Below, piece by piece: positions 1 through 12,339 of a stretch of DNA of 64,000 bases. The DNA is from Phoronis australis (taxonomy: Eukaryota > Phoronida > Phoronidae). The position numbers were made by a program, and so were the translations under genes. The notes beneath the pieces were generated by a model. The model saw nothing but the letters and a program-made list of their open reading frames with translations, did not search any database and was not told the origin of the DNA. Where the stretch lies: NCBI GenBank assembly GCA_002633005.1, contig NMRA01000114.1, positions 868,974-932,973 of the forward strand. The letters run 5' to 3'. Position 1 is the stretch's first letter. The number at the start of each line of letters is the position of its first letter.

Positions 1-150
1 ATGGGCGGTTAACCGAGCAGTGGGCGGTTAATTGGAAATCTTCAAAAATAGCAGGGGGGCGGTTAACCGAGCAGTGGGCGGTTAAATCGAAATTCACCTA
101 AAGTAGGGGGTGGGCGGTTAACTGAGCATGGGCGTTAACCCGAACGATTA
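1..150. repeat. GC-rich tandem repeat at window edge
   Basis: The motif GGGCGGTTAACCGAGCAGT recurs with small changes. Units of about 55 bp (a GGGCGGTTAA pair plus a variable A-rich spacer) begin near positions 3, 58 and 113, the last decayed. It probably continues to the left of the window. No coding potential is seen. Confidence 0.7.
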
Positions 151-2094
151 CGGTATTATGGTTACGTATGTTTGTCATAGTGCGATCCCACAAAACCATA
201 TATAGTTCATACAACTTGTAATGGAATCAAAAGCTCATCCAACCAACTACCCCCTCTTATCGTCACCTCAGTACGCTAACATCGGCCAAGTTGCTGGCAT
301 CAGACACCAACTGAGAGGCGAGACAGTTTGGGGGTACAAGTGTCAGTTTGATGAATGCCTGCCACTCTTTGGCTAACGTAGGGTCATAAAGTTTAAGTCA
401 AAAAGGGAATTTAATCAGTATTATAGCAAATGTAGTCAAAGTTGTCTGTTAATGTCAGTTCTCATGTCGCTAAGAGGTTGTCTATAAAACGCGGAGCTCG
501 GTACCTGTTGAGCTGCCGTGTTGGTACTGGTTTGTCTATCATGTATGTGACTTCTAAAATCATAATTTTAGAATCTTTAACATTTTCAAACAAAACTTCT
601 TTGAACAAACCAAACGCCCTCAACAGTGAGAAGGGTTTACGAGATCACACTATGACAAACATAAACCATAATAATCTCAATCCCAGAAATGACAAACATA
701 AACCATAATAATAATCTCGATCCCAGATTAACGGAGCCCTATTTTAAATTTAGGTTAAAGTAAAACGAAAATTGACAACCTTTTTGATACAATTAAAAAA
801 TCAGCAAAACCAAACTCTTGCATAAAAACCAACTTTTTGAAGTTTGTACAAAATATGAATAATACATTTATTATTAGTAAAAATGGATAATTCAAAACTG
901 ATCTGAGATTTCAAGCATTTCATTTCTAAAATCATACAAAACCTCTACAAAGGTTTAAAAAACAAATACGTTTCCACAAGGCTTATGTTAAGAGTTAACA
1001 AAGATCAAAGTCAAATAAACTTGACAGCACCAGAACATAATTTGCAACACAGCCTGATGAATTTTCTTCATCTTTTGGTTATCAAACTATTTTATCTCAC
1101 TAACTTCAATAACAGTGCAGGGTACCACCTGGTGATGCAATAATTTAAAGAATCAGTCATTTAGTCAAGACAAAGTTATAACACAAGATTTTAAGACATA
1201 AAAATTTCTGGTAGAATAGTATTTTCCCATAACGTAGACGTTTGGTGAATATGCATGTGAAGCTAAATAATGGCTGTACATTATGTTTAGCATTTCAATA
1301 CCTCATACATAAATAATATGCTACCACAAGCTTTACCGGAATTGATGTCATATACTGCTGATCATTCACCTTTAACTACTATAACTTAAGCGCATGAGAC
1401 TCAATCTTCATTCATTTTTTGATGGCAACGATGCATCAGCGCGTGGTTTTGGAAAACCTCCATGAATTTCCGTGCCAAAAGAAAGTTATAAGAGAAATCA
1501 AAAACTTTTATGTATCACAGTTTGAGCATAGACCAGTTTGAAATTTCAAAATTGACGGAGAATTAGGGAATTTATTGCCTCTCCCACGAATATGACAATT
1601 TAATTGTTAGCCAACAAACAATCCCGAACCAAAGCTTTTTGGACAAAAGTAGAAAAAAGTAAGAAAAGTAAGAAAAGCTAAAGCAACCATTGCATATTGA
1701 TCTCCATGTTCCTCTTTCTACGACTGAAGGTTGAACACGTGACCAACTAATTGACGCCTTTATTTCATGCTGCTTTTCTTGGGTACCACAGTTCTTTCTG
1801 GTATCAAAGAGAAGCCGTTGTACAATTCAACAGTCCGCAAAATATAGTCAATATAGTTACCATGGTTACTGCATTTTGTTACAGTTCTGATAATGAGATG
1901 TTTCTTCTTTAAAGATTCAAGAGATACTCATCCACAAATCCTGACAAAAAAAAGAGGAAAAGTAGAAATTTTGAAAAAAAGCAGGAAGAACAGGAATATC
2001 TCTAAAAAGTAGGGAAAAGTAGGAATTTGAAAAAAGATGGAAACCTCCAAAATGTAAGAGAAATTAAAAAAATAACAAGACTTGGAAGGCATGC
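151..2094. other. Non-coding stretch, no gene recognised
   Basis: AT-rich sequence without a convincing exon. A two-copy tandem repeat of about 37 bp, containing ATGACAAACATAAACCATAA, lies at about 652-727. The purine-rich simple stretches at 1650-1680 and 1945-2045 (AAGTAGGAA-like) are low complexity. Short open frames here have no recognisable domain. Confidence 0.5.
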
Positions 2095-2202
2095 AGTCTG
2101 AGATGCACGCGCAGCCTGAGGTGCACGCACAGTCTGAGCTGCACGCGTAGCCTGAGGTGCACGCACAGTCTGAGCTGCACGCGCAGCCTGAGCTGCACGT
2201 GC
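2095..2202. repeat. 18-bp minisatellite with 36-bp higher order
   Basis: There are six head-to-tail 18-bp units, at 2095, 2113, 2131, 2149, 2167 and 2185. Two variants alternate, AGYCTGAGCTGCACGCGC and AGCCTGAGGTGCACGCAC, giving a 36-bp dimer. On the minus strand this reads as a Cys/Ser/Ala-rich pseudo-peptide, which explains the two overlapping open frames there; I do not call them genes. Confidence 0.85.
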
Positions 2203-3690
2203 TATCAGAAGGCATTGGAGAGTAACCAAGAAATGGCTTGTTAGGGCGTCACGGGAGAATTCTTCCAACGGTGGCACAGGGATGCTGACTTTAACAGCAC
2301 TTGAGTGCTCAAGTAGGTCAGACAGATTATGAAACTAATCCTGTTGATTAAAGATGTACATTGTAGGTTACAATAGGCTTAAATAGTAAGACTGGCACCC
2401 TAAAGATGTACAAAACACCTCAATACTGTCACAAATTTGCACAACATAAATACAAGCCAACACATGAAGAAGCTTAGGTTTTGGCTTTAAAGAGAATGGA
2501 GCTGGGACCTTCTGAGAGAAATTGGTTGAGGGGAAAATCTACGGCTCCCACTATACACGCCCCCAACACATTCCGCAACAGTGATTCCAACCAATGAGAG
2601 TTTTTTAACCACTGACAGAGAATTTCTAGACCAGATGAGGGAATTAGCATGCTTTTAAATATTCTTCATTGGGACATCAAGCCCTGGCTGCGTGGATACA
2701 ATTAGCACGATTTTCAAATACCGTTTAATTTTGCGATATGAAATACTGATCTTTTCATCCACATAGTAGGTTAATTACTTCAATTATGAGGGCGATCTCC
2801 CTCACCAGCTTAGGTTAATGAGCTGCAACCAGTGCATGTGACATAACGGAAACTATTCATCCTGGGTGCATAAATATGTAATAACTGCCAGATCTCTTGT
2901 GACGTCTCTCACGTTACACTCTCTAAATGATACAAAGCAGGGATAATTGTAGGACTAGACTCCCCGTACTGTGATTGGTTAACTCAGGCCGACTCTGGAT
3001 TCGTGCGTTTGGGTTTATTGAAATGCAGTGAAACGTTTCGTCCAGTTGCTACTCCGATCACCTCCCGAGGTAGCAGACAAATTTGCACACAAAAAATGTT
3101 GACCTTCTAAAAATATTGCATAACAAGTACAGAAAATGATAACCTAACCCATAGATTCTCCAAATGGACTACAGATGGCCTTGTAGCCATGTTTTTCTAA
3201 AATGATAACCTAACCCATAGGCCCCTCAAATGGCCCACAGATTTAAGGCCTGGAGTCATGCTTTTCTAAACTGATTCCCGTAAAGACAAACATATACCCA
3301 AATTCTTCAGCTGCTGATTCATAAATTTTTCGAAGTATATTTCCAATCAAAACATTGTCGAATATTGAGGTGAAAATTTTGAAATGTCGTAGTTTTGGAC
3401 TGGTGTATATCATAGCAGTGATATTAATATCAAAATAAAGCTTGTTTATTCTACTTTTCGATGCAAAACTTTACATGTTAATATTTCACGTGGCACAAAT
3501 GTTTCGTTGAGAATACTCGTGCAATAAAAATGACAACATCACTGCTGAAGTTGTCGTATGACACACTATTAACATCAACTCCACTTACACTGACTACTCT
3601 GACATTTTTGCTGAAAGATGGCGCTTTTAAAATAATATGTTGTTATGCTCTAATAAGTGGTTATTTGATCATTTGTTAATGAATGTATAC
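2203..3690. other. Non-coding stretch with a short tandem duplication
   Basis: No exon recognised. A two-copy tandem duplication of about 66 bp at roughly 3135-3270 shares AAATGATAACCTAACCCATA in both copies. The rest is unassigned AT-rich sequence. Confidence 0.5.
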
Positions 3691-3835
3691 ACAAAACGTA
3701 CCGAGAGTGGCGTTGATGAAGTAATATCCCACGAGACATTATTCCGCATATCGACCTCAACCTTCGGTCTCGGTCGAAACGCGGAATAATGTCGAGTGGC
3801 ATATTACTTCATCTACACCAATCGGATCCGTTTTG
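3691..3835. mobile_element. Foldback (inverted-repeat) element
   Basis: Two arms of about 56 bp, 3691-3746 and 3780-3835, are imperfect reverse complements. The best-matched inner part is GATGAAGTAATAT...CATTATTCCGC against GCGGAATAATG...ATATTACTTCATC. The loop is about 33 bp. This is the form of a foldback MITE. A related half-copy may lie near 4497-4545. Confidence 0.6.
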
Positions 3836-4274
3836 TATTTATCCCATATGCATCAAATTCCTAAGTTTATTTCATTTTTTAGTCCGACTTTTCAAATACT
3901 TCACTCAGACTGTTCACTTGGCGGATCACAGCCTATTTCAACGTACTTGCAAGTTTTCTCTAGAGTAAATGTAACGATTTATTACTTGAAAAGAGATAAC
4001 AAAGATGAAAGCAACGGTAACTGTGCTTTGAACTTGTAACATCTCCTGAAAACAATTAAGCAACAAAATTTATATTGTTGTTACCGAGGAATCGGCGCCT
4101 GAGTTGCAGACGATACATTAGCAATTGAAAACTAAGACAGAACTGTCATATACCTGGTAATTAACAGTCCTGTTCCGGATGTTACGATTGAGACCTGATT
4201 GCATGTTGAGTGTTACTCACACTCTTGCAATTGCATTACTTTAAACTATTTTCCGAAACTTTGAAGATCAAACC

Positions 4275-4433
4275 CATGGGCGGATCCAGGATTTTGAGTT
4301 AGGGGGGTCAGGGCAGAGTATTAGCCAGGATTTTGCCTGCCAGACATTAGCACTCCCAAACTGCCCAATGGAATCTAGGGAGAATTTTAGGGGGGCCATG
4401 GCCCCCTTGGCCCCCCCTCTAAATCCGCCACTG
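4275..4433. mobile_element. MITE of the GGCGGATCCAGG inverted-repeat family
   Basis: It starts CATGGGCGGATCCAGGATTT and ends with the reverse complement of CAGTGGCGGATTTAG. The interior is rich in G runs and C runs, with a central GGGGCCATGGCCCC palindrome. About 159 bp. The same terminal motif recurs at 43762-45059, 44417-44570 and 52142-52282, so it is a repeat family in this genome. I cannot assign a superfamily. Confidence 0.7.
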
Positions 4434-5528
4434 AAACCAGCTATCGAGGTCGAGTCAACATTGACCTACCTTTTGAACTTTCCATGTCAGAGGTCGCTGA
4501 TGAAGTAGTGCGAGAGGTGAATACCGAAAACATTATTACATGGCTGTATTTCCCTCGACTGATTCAATGTGTATGGGATAAACGACCATTTGAACATGAA
4601 ATAGGCACGAGGAACAAGTTAGACTAGTGCCAATAGCCAATACACACAGATAACAATGGTGAACTGTTGTCCACAGAGATATATTTTCAATTGTGAAACA
4701 AGGATCTGTAGTCAATTTCAGAAGTCTTTTATAAAGATTAAATTAATGCCTAGGAACACTTAGAACTACACATCCTGTTTCTATTGTTGATGTCAAACAA
4801 AGGGGATCGGGCACCCGCCTGGTATATTTCATCAACCAACAGCTACTGCTGGGAGCTGGTGCTAACTTCGCTTACAAGGTGGAACTTTTGGTCTTCTGAG
4901 TGTTGAATTTTTTACAAATTACACAAAGAATGAATGGTGGCCAATATTTATTCAACAGAAAATACATTCACAACTTTAATACAGTCTGTCTGGAAACTTT
5001 CAATTTATTTCCTCTGTTATTTACAATTTTATGGAAAATGTTTGACTCCTATTTCAAGTTTTTTTAAAAACTTTTATGCTCAAGTTCGCATTTTCCAATA
5101 CTTGCATAATAACATGCTTTATTTTGTATGATATGTGGTGCCACTAACCAAAATTGAAAAAGTATCCACGTTGTTATAAAAAGTATTATTTTGTTGTAAC
5201 GGCTGACGATGATTTTCCTACGGCTCCAACCACTATGAGGTTTCCTAGTGGCATTTTTTGCATTCATAACTGTATCTCCTAAATCTTCTCCATAATCTGT
5301 ATTGTAAGGTTTGGACATTTTGTATTCTTCTGCACAGTCTCGGATGCGTATGTGTAAAGAGCACATACAGATTATCATTCAGCATTTATTCTAGAACGGC
5401 CCTTGTCCATCCGAGGGGAAAAGTGCTGTGCTTTCTGAAAGGGGAATATTTTGGGGTGAGGGGAAAATACTACCTTCCGATCACTAGCATTAGCACCACC
5501 CCACCATGTGGCAAGCCCTCATAGGCGC
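4434..5528. other. Non-coding stretch, one unassigned minus-strand open frame
   Basis: No recognised exon. A minus-strand frame at 5064-5378 (104 codons) contains a polar segment with GEDLGDTVMNAKNATRK followed by a hydrophobic segment. It has no domain I recognise, is in AT-rich sequence and has no clear splice or promoter context, so it is not called as a gene. Confidence 0.4.
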
Positions 5529-5651
5529 GGCACTGGTCGGATATAGCAGTTCCTGACTTGGAGAACAAGGTTTCATTCACTAAATAATGGGCCCGTTATT
5601 CAGTGATTGCCTGGTTCTCTAAATCAGGGACCACTATATCCGACCAATGCC
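5529..5651. mobile_element. MITE, CACTGGTCGGATATAG family, copy 1
   Basis: Inverted termini GGCACTGGTCGGATATAG and its near reverse complement CTATATCCGACCAATGCC enclose a self-complementary interior (CCTGACTTGGAGAAC against GTTCTCTAAATCAGG). About 123 bp. Related copies lie at 11247-11365, 22706-22790 and 33440-33546. Confidence 0.7.
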
Positions 5652-6950
5652 ATAGGCTCTGCCTCAATTAAGTAGCCAAAACTAACATTTTGTGCTCATT
5701 AAAACTGTCGCCTGAGTGAGTTAGTGATTCGAACCTTGAGGGGAATTTTTCAACCACATGAGGGGTTTTCTTGGGGATCATGAAGGAAATTTCGTGTGAT
5801 TTTTTATTATTTTTCAGGGGGGATGGGGCCGATATTTGGCCCCAAAATTGAGGGATTGAGGGCCCTGGCTAGGCTGGGTCGGCGAATCTGTCCACAGATT
5901 GGAGAATTAATTCTCAAAAAATTATTTATAAATCAATTACCCAATTCATTCCGTAGGAACCATTGCATATCCAGTGAATGACTGATTAGCTATCTCAGTA
6001 TCTCGACCACAGACTCTTGTAATTAAGTCGGACTTAACCGAATTACAAGAACACAGTTCAGAACAGTAAGAAACAAGAAAAATGCATACCTTTAATGAGC
6101 AGTCACATACTAAGCGTATTAAAGGTTACGATCTACATGACGAAAGATTGCTTATTGACCTCGTATCTTATAATGCTCAAAGTAAAAATTTACGAACTCG
6201 TCCTTCGAGACGTCCAGAAATCCCAAAATGGCGGTCCTTAGCTTGACGTCACCACGGGCAACTCTGAAAGCAAATGTTTACAAATAGCAGACGCCGCGAC
6301 ATCTTTTGAATGGAACAATAAACAATACGTCGTCTGGATTTAGTCAGTGCGATGACATGGGACCCCGGGCAGGACAGTCAAAATACCGCAGGCCCGTGGG
6401 CACAGCATCACTTTTGAGAAAGACAAATTGCACATGCTTAATATGACGGTGTTTGAGCTAATCACCTAAAAAGCGAAATCGGTGACCTTTAACTTTTTTA
6501 TTCTCATTTCATAGAAAACAATGCCGGAATTAAAGTAAAACGCAATCTAAAAGTCAAAAGTTCAATGGTGTAACTTTTGTGTAGAAATCAAAATGTTAAG
6601 ATTTGGGTTACTCAAAATTTCGGAAAAAATTACTTACGCCAACGCAAGAAAACCACTTGCAGATTTGTAGTTAGCAAATAAAAAATATTAAAATTATTAT
6701 AAAACTTTAAAAAGTACAACGATCAATGAAAACTGTTTCGAAACCCATATTGGAGAAAATATATTGTTTGCATAGACGGAGAGAATCACATAATATCCTT
6801 TAACCACAATTTTCTACCCCTTCCAATAGATTCCTGGCTGTGGGCATTGCGCTTTCATCTTAATGTCGACGGTTTTCTTTTTTTGTTTCATACATGCCAT
6901 ACAAGTGTAACGCAGAGTAAACACCCATTCTCAACCCAATGACTCTCAAA
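5652..6950. other. Non-coding stretch
   Basis: No recognised gene. A short inverted repeat CTTGTAATT...AATTACAAG lies at about 6014-6049. The rest is AT-rich unassigned sequence. Confidence 0.4.
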
Positions 6951-7205
6951 AGGAGGCAATGTGGTCTAGTGTGATAAGTACCCGCTTTCTTTACTCGAGG
7001 TCGTGCGTTCGAGTCTCGCTGGGTCAAACTGCTAGACCCTTGAATCGGATTTCTAGCTGCCCAGCGCCGTTTTAACTATACACAGCAAAGTATATAATAA
7101 AGCACAAAAATAGTTCCAGGTGATCAGTGCAATGGGCCAACATGCGCGGGCTGCGCACGTCTGGTACAACGTGTACCAGACTGCCAGAAATTATTTTTAT
7201 ATTTA
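6951..7205 (+). mobile_element. tRNA-derived SINE, copy 1
   Basis: The head has a pol III type 2 promoter layout: an A-box-like TGGTCTAGTGTGATAAGTAC near 6962 and a B-box-like TGCGTTCGAGTCTC near 7005. A tail of about 180 bp follows, ending in an AT-rich segment. A second copy in the same orientation at 18415-18655 shares both head and tail, including CAATGGGCC and TCTGGTACAACGTGT, which identifies a dispersed family rather than a tRNA gene. The head does not fold as a complete tRNA by eye. Confidence 0.75.
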
Positions 7206-10200
7206 ATAATGACCCTAAGAAACTTCTGTAAATCGGCCGTCGTTATAGAATTATACCTCACCGTCGGTAACATCTGTTGACTTTGCCCACTTGCCAATAG
7301 TCTCTTAATAGGTATTTTGGTGGTCATATCAGAGTTAATTTAATGTCTTGGTGGTCAAACTAATTAAGCGTTTCATTTGCGCCAAACTCTACAAAATGAA
7401 ATTTCACGACGGGTTTGGTATTTTGCGCCTGGCATCTAGTCAACTAATTCAATAAATACTGGAATTCAATGTCAGTTTGTTTAGATATGAATTTGAAACA
7501 AATTGAACCACATAGTAAGTGGCCTAAGTCAAAGGTCAGTTTCTTTGATAGGACACGGGTTTATAGCGGCTATTTTGCTATTATTAATTACCTTTATACG
7601 ATAAATCTTAACCTTAGTCACAAACTACATCGGTCTCCTTTTCAGTCATCAATCCAACGATCATAAAACTTGATCTCAAAATGCGCTCAGGTAAAGTCGT
7701 CAGCCGTTCACGTCACACAGTGACAAATTCTTCCGACTAAATCACTGACTATAAAATTACCCTCCAAAAAATAAACGTAGGTTTTTGTTAGTTAGTTTAT
7801 TTAATAATATACATACTTATAATAATAGATACAATAACAATTACAAAGTACAAGACAAGAAGTTTGAAAAATAATCTTGTACTGTACATTATCTGGATAA
7901 AACCAAAAAGTTAAAAACTTAATTTTTATGGTGATCTATACACAAATTAAAAAATCAAAGAAAATAAATATTACGAATAAATAATAAATTGTGAATAGTT
8001 ATAGGCCTACAGAAGGAATGAGAGATGTGAGAAAAGTAGCCATTGATGAAAATGAGCTGAAAAGGACTGTAGGATGAAATGACGTGATAGAGGACAAATA
8101 AATAGATTAGACAACGAACGAACGCCGGAGGAACGAAGGCAGGGAAGGAGGAAGGAAAAAATAAACAAAAGCAAACATGTTTCACTCAAATGTGCGTGTA
8201 AGTAAGATATTTTTGAAGATTTGTTGTATGATCACTTGTGAGGGTCTATCCCTAAAAATGAAGAACACACTTTTAAAGTTTCAATCTAAAATTGCCGTCA
8301 GTGGATTGTGAACCTGCATTTTCCGAAGTTTTGGCCGGTCGTTTTCATCAATGAAACCGTTCTCTCACCGCAGGACAAAAATTCTTGATCAAACTGTTAG
8401 GAATTTCCACTGACCACATTCGCTTGTGTAAGTGGAAGCACATTTTCACTGCTATTGCGGGGCGATTGAATCGGGCTGGGAATCCTCAGGACCCTGAGTC
8501 ACCCGCAACTGAAGTACATATAATGAGAATCGATCAGTGTTCGGTCTGCAAGAGACCAGTACCCAATTTCTTGGAAATTAGAAGCACAATAAGTGTGGTG
8601 CATTTTATTTTTCCACTGAGCTATTTGGAAATAAAAAATTGACCTGACTCAGGCTGTACCGCAGCCAGTGCACCTGGACTGCAAACATTGAGGTTCTTCA
8701 AGTTAGTTGAGCGGGACCCGAGCGGGAGATTGCACCATACATCAGTGCGCATTCCCTTACATCAGGTGGTGCTTTATGCCCAATGCCTCGACATTACATG
8801 CATTTGCCCGCTCCGGCCTACCGAAAGACAACAAAGGCCGTGTGGGTACACTGTGCGGCCCAACTTCAGTTCACTGGTCGCCTTTTTCCGCGGCTGTGCC
8901 TGCCGGATAACATTTTATTTCTTTCCATAATTTAACCTCAAGATCTAGCCTTATTTGTTCACACTGGCTTAGTTATATGTTGGTCGAAAACATAAAACCT
9001 GTTGGCGTCAAGACATGCTTTCATGTAGTAGATCAACCACGCCTATTTCGCATCTGGTACCCGAAGTATTTGTTTCGTTACCTTCTCATCCAACCGTGGC
9101 TTTTAACATGCAAAAAATTCTTTCAGAAGCAATAGAATATACGGTACACTTGCACGTTCTGACAATACGTGTGCATCAATGAACTTTATTTCATTGGGGG
9201 TAGCTTACATAATCCATGGTATGTACTTGACAATGTTCGTGGCCTGAGATAGCCTGTACTTCCGTTTAGTTGGCGAGTGAGAAAAGACAAGAGAAGAATC
9301 TGAAGTGAGAGGTGCGCCGAGATGTCGAATAATTAGCTAATGTTAGGCGTCTATTCGAAGACAAATTTATCGTGCAATCATAGAGTAATAGTCAAGAATC
9401 TATGATGTATTGATCGTCCCTTATTTGAGTTGGTCAAGTACGAGTCGGATAAAATCTTTGACTTTTCAGGGCTCGACGCTATTAAAATCCCAGGTCGCAT
9501 TTTCAAAATCCAGCTCGCATTCGTACATGCCAGGTCGAAAAATTTTCCCACCATTTTTATGCGCCCAAATTGATTTTTTAGATCATCGAGAAAATGTTTA
9601 GATTATGTTCTTACCTGCAGTGTGCCGTTAAATAGTCACAAATTTCGGATCGCAAAATTGACTTCATTCATGCAGGTATGGCCCTACTGTTCTTCATGAT
9701 CACCATTGAAAGGCTCTACAGCGCAAGGCAAGTTGCCGATGTGAAAGTTGAATCAGTGCTCTCTAACTGACATGTGCATTCGAGAGCTAAATTTGCGATG
9801 TGAAAAGGGAGAAAATGCCCATTGAAAAAGTATCTGGGATTTTGCTAGGTCTGGCCTGCTACTGGCTGTCATCAAAGTCGTTAATGATTCAAACTAACTT
9901 GGTGTGTAAATTCCCTCCACTTTTTCTTCACATTCCAAATTTTGCAATTTAACTCGACGTTTGAAAAACATCTATTGAAAAAAAAATCCGTGAAACGATG
10001 CCCTAACCGAATGACTTATTTGGATGCGCGGGAACAATTCAGTGCAAATTTCACAACAAAAATGTGGTAATTATGCTGTTTACGTACTCAACAATTAGTT
10101 TTCCATGAAATGAATAGCCTCGTGGGGGGGGGGGTGTATAAAGAGAAGAATGAAAAGTTTGCTAACTACAATTTCACATCTAGCCCAGTTTAGTTGCAAT

Positions 10201-11246
10201 AGCTGGCTACGGGCATAGAATACAGGGTTTACAGAATATCAACTTCGGGAAACATCGGAACAGGAAAATATCAGTTCTGGGTTATATTGGTTCCGGGACA
10301 TCTGGTCTGGGAATCTGAGTTTATTTTCAAATAAACCCAGAGCCAAGCCGGTATACTCTGTCGCTGTTCTCTATTAATGTGCAGCTTTGAAGTGGTGCGC
10401 ACGTGTGAGTTCATGCACTTGAAACGCTGGAGTAGGCCTACACTTTACGTTGGCAACAATGTGTGAAAGACAAATCATATTTCGCGGACGTAGCCCCAGA
10501 AACAAGTAAAGGGTTTGAGAATTTCTTGGCAATTGAAAGTAAAGACGTGACCGTCGTTTGGAGATTAATAAGGTTGTCATTTTCACTTTGGCTGTCTTGT
10601 ACGATAAAAACGAGAAGCACATCTCTAAGTCACGATTGTCTGCCGGGACCGCTTGCGCGCTAACAACGGTGCTGGAGTACGATATTAGGGATATTGTGGA
10701 TATTTGATATATGTAATAAGGACATCTTATGTGAAAAATAATAAACATATTTGTCCACCACTAAGTTTGGTAAGTTGATCGCTTAAGAATTAGTAGAAAC
10801 ACCGTTGTTTGGTGACGTTTTATCAAGTGTTGTGCAGTGGCCCGAAACTTTCTTCGGCGAATCTAGAAATTTGCAAAAGTGGCCGAAAGTGTTAGCCAAT
10901 GAAATGGCATCAAAGATTGATTCTTCATATCCCATGTTCACACGACTTGCTCACAAGTCATCGGAAGGGCTGTTTTCGGTTAGTGTTCTTTTGAACTTGG
11001 ATTTTTTCAACAACCAAATAACGGTCGGATTAACAAGAGTTGCTAAATGTATTTGCCAGGTATCTGTCGAGAAGTGTAAAAACTCATCTCGCATTCGTTG
11101 GAAATTCCAGGTCACATTTTGTGACTTGACACGAGCTGACAAAAATCTCAGCTCGCATTTACAAATTTCAGGTCGCAAATGTGACCTGCAGCTCGTTATG
11201 TTGATCCCTGCTTTTGACCGAGTAATTCTGAGTTTGACATTGAGTG
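7206..11246. other. Non-coding stretch, no gene recognised
   Basis: No exon with a recognisable domain. AT-rich low-complexity sequence occupies 7785-8000, a purine-rich stretch lies at 8110-8165 and a G run at about 10127-10136. Open frames at 8385-8642, 10374-10748 (-) and 10805-11272 (+) lack known domains; the last runs into a MITE at its 3' end. Phrases built on AGGTCGCA recur at 9480-9560 and 11090-11200 and suggest an old repeat. Confidence 0.4.
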
Positions 11247-11365
11247 TACTGGTCGGATATAGCGGCCCCTGATTTAGAGTACCAGGCAATTATTGACTAA
11301 AGGGCCTCTTACATAGTAGATGAAACTAGTTCTCCAAATCAGGGACCTCTAGATCCAACCAGTGT
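11247..11365. mobile_element. MITE, CACTGGTCGGATATAG family, copy 2
   Basis: It begins TACTGGTCGGATATAGCGGC and ends with the near reverse complement TCTAGATCCAACCAGTG. The interior carries the same CCTGATTTAGAG / CTCCAAATCAGG pairing as the copy at 5529-5651. Confidence 0.65.
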
Positions 11366-11520
11366 GGACTTTGAGTTAAGTTGTGCAGTGTTTACTGTTT
11401 AGGTGTGTCTAAACTTTATCCTTTGCCTTAGCTTTGCTTTATTTTAACAAACTTAGGTAGGCAATGGATATCCTGTGTGAATGCTGAAGGCACTGCCCCA
11501 TAAGGCAGTGTTGGTGGACC

Positions 11521-11676
11521 CAGTGCTGTAGTGGGGCGTAGGCGCACGTAGGTGCAGCCAACCACCTTGTGGCATTGGAACGTAGCCCCTATGCACCGTA
11601 AGTTACGTCCAGTGCTCAAGGTGATACGGTGGGCTTTGGGCGCCTACGTACCTCTAATTTTACCACTACAGCACTG
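11521..11676 (-). mobile_element. hAT-like MITE, CAGTGCTGTAGTGG family, copy 1
   Basis: A 156-bp element with termini CAGTGCTGTAGTGG and CCACTACAGCACTG. It is flanked by an 8-bp direct repeat with one mismatch (GGTGGACC at 11513-11520, GATGGACC at 11677-11684). An 8-bp target duplication with CAG...CTG ends is typical of hAT elements. It is inverted relative to the copies at 20025-20183 and 59520-59656. Confidence 0.8.
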
Positions 11677-11684
11677 GATGGACC

Positions 11685-12339
11685 AGCTACTTTGAAGTGC
11701 CCCTTGATGTCAACGACTTGTCTAGTTGTGGTTTAGACAGTCGCCGTCTGGACTGGGGTGGCCATCCCATAAGCCAGAAAGTTTTTGACATATTATGATT
11801 CACACTTGCTAAACCATCAAATCACGTTGCTACAGGTTCCTTTTGAGCCAAGAAAGGGTCCTTTGGAGGCTGTCAATGTCTTTAATTCCTTCCAACGCAA
11901 AATGCTTTGGTAATTAAGAGCAATTCCATATAAAAACCAGATGGTGGGCTATATATGCAAAATCGCCGTTTTTTTTAAACTTAGTACATCAGCTGGCCTT
12001 GTCAAAAGAAACCTGAGCTTGATTTTTTAAGAGTTTCTGAGTTTTTAACCCTTTTTACGACCACTTTGTGTACTTTTTCTGAAAAATAGCAAATAAAAGT
12101 ACTGGGAAGTAGGTGACTTTGTCTGCAACAACACATCATCGCTTCACACTATTGAAAAAATTACTATATAGCAGAAAGAAGAAAGAATAACATACAAGAA
12201 AAATTAGTTTGGATGGATTTATTGATTTTTTATGTCCTCCCATTTTAGCCTACAAAAATGTCAGTTTCACTGCTTATTAAGGCCATATTTATGCATTTTT
12301 ATCGCTCTCCCAAATCTATATCGGATATTTCGCCAAGTA
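11685..12339. other. Non-coding stretch
   Basis: I see no gene or repeat structure here beyond AT-rich sequence. Confidence 0.4.

Noticed and set aside
1-150. Short regular GC-rich repeats considered as a CRISPR array
   Set aside because: Repeat units and spacers are irregular and degenerate, and the window is clearly eukaryotic.
1928-2277. Two overlapping minus-strand open frames rich in Cys/Ser and Ala/Arg
   Set aside because: Both are translations of the 18-bp minisatellite and adjoining low-complexity sequence; no domain, no splice context.
6962-7035. Possible tRNA gene
   Set aside because: Has A- and B-box-like motifs but no convincing acceptor stem or full cloverleaf, and the same head plus tail recurs at 18415, so it is a SINE.
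10805-11272. 155-codon plus-strand open frame, the longest but one in the window
   Set aside because: No recognisable domain, no ATG at the start of the frame, an overlapping antisense frame of similar length, and the 3' end runs into the MITE at 11247-11365.
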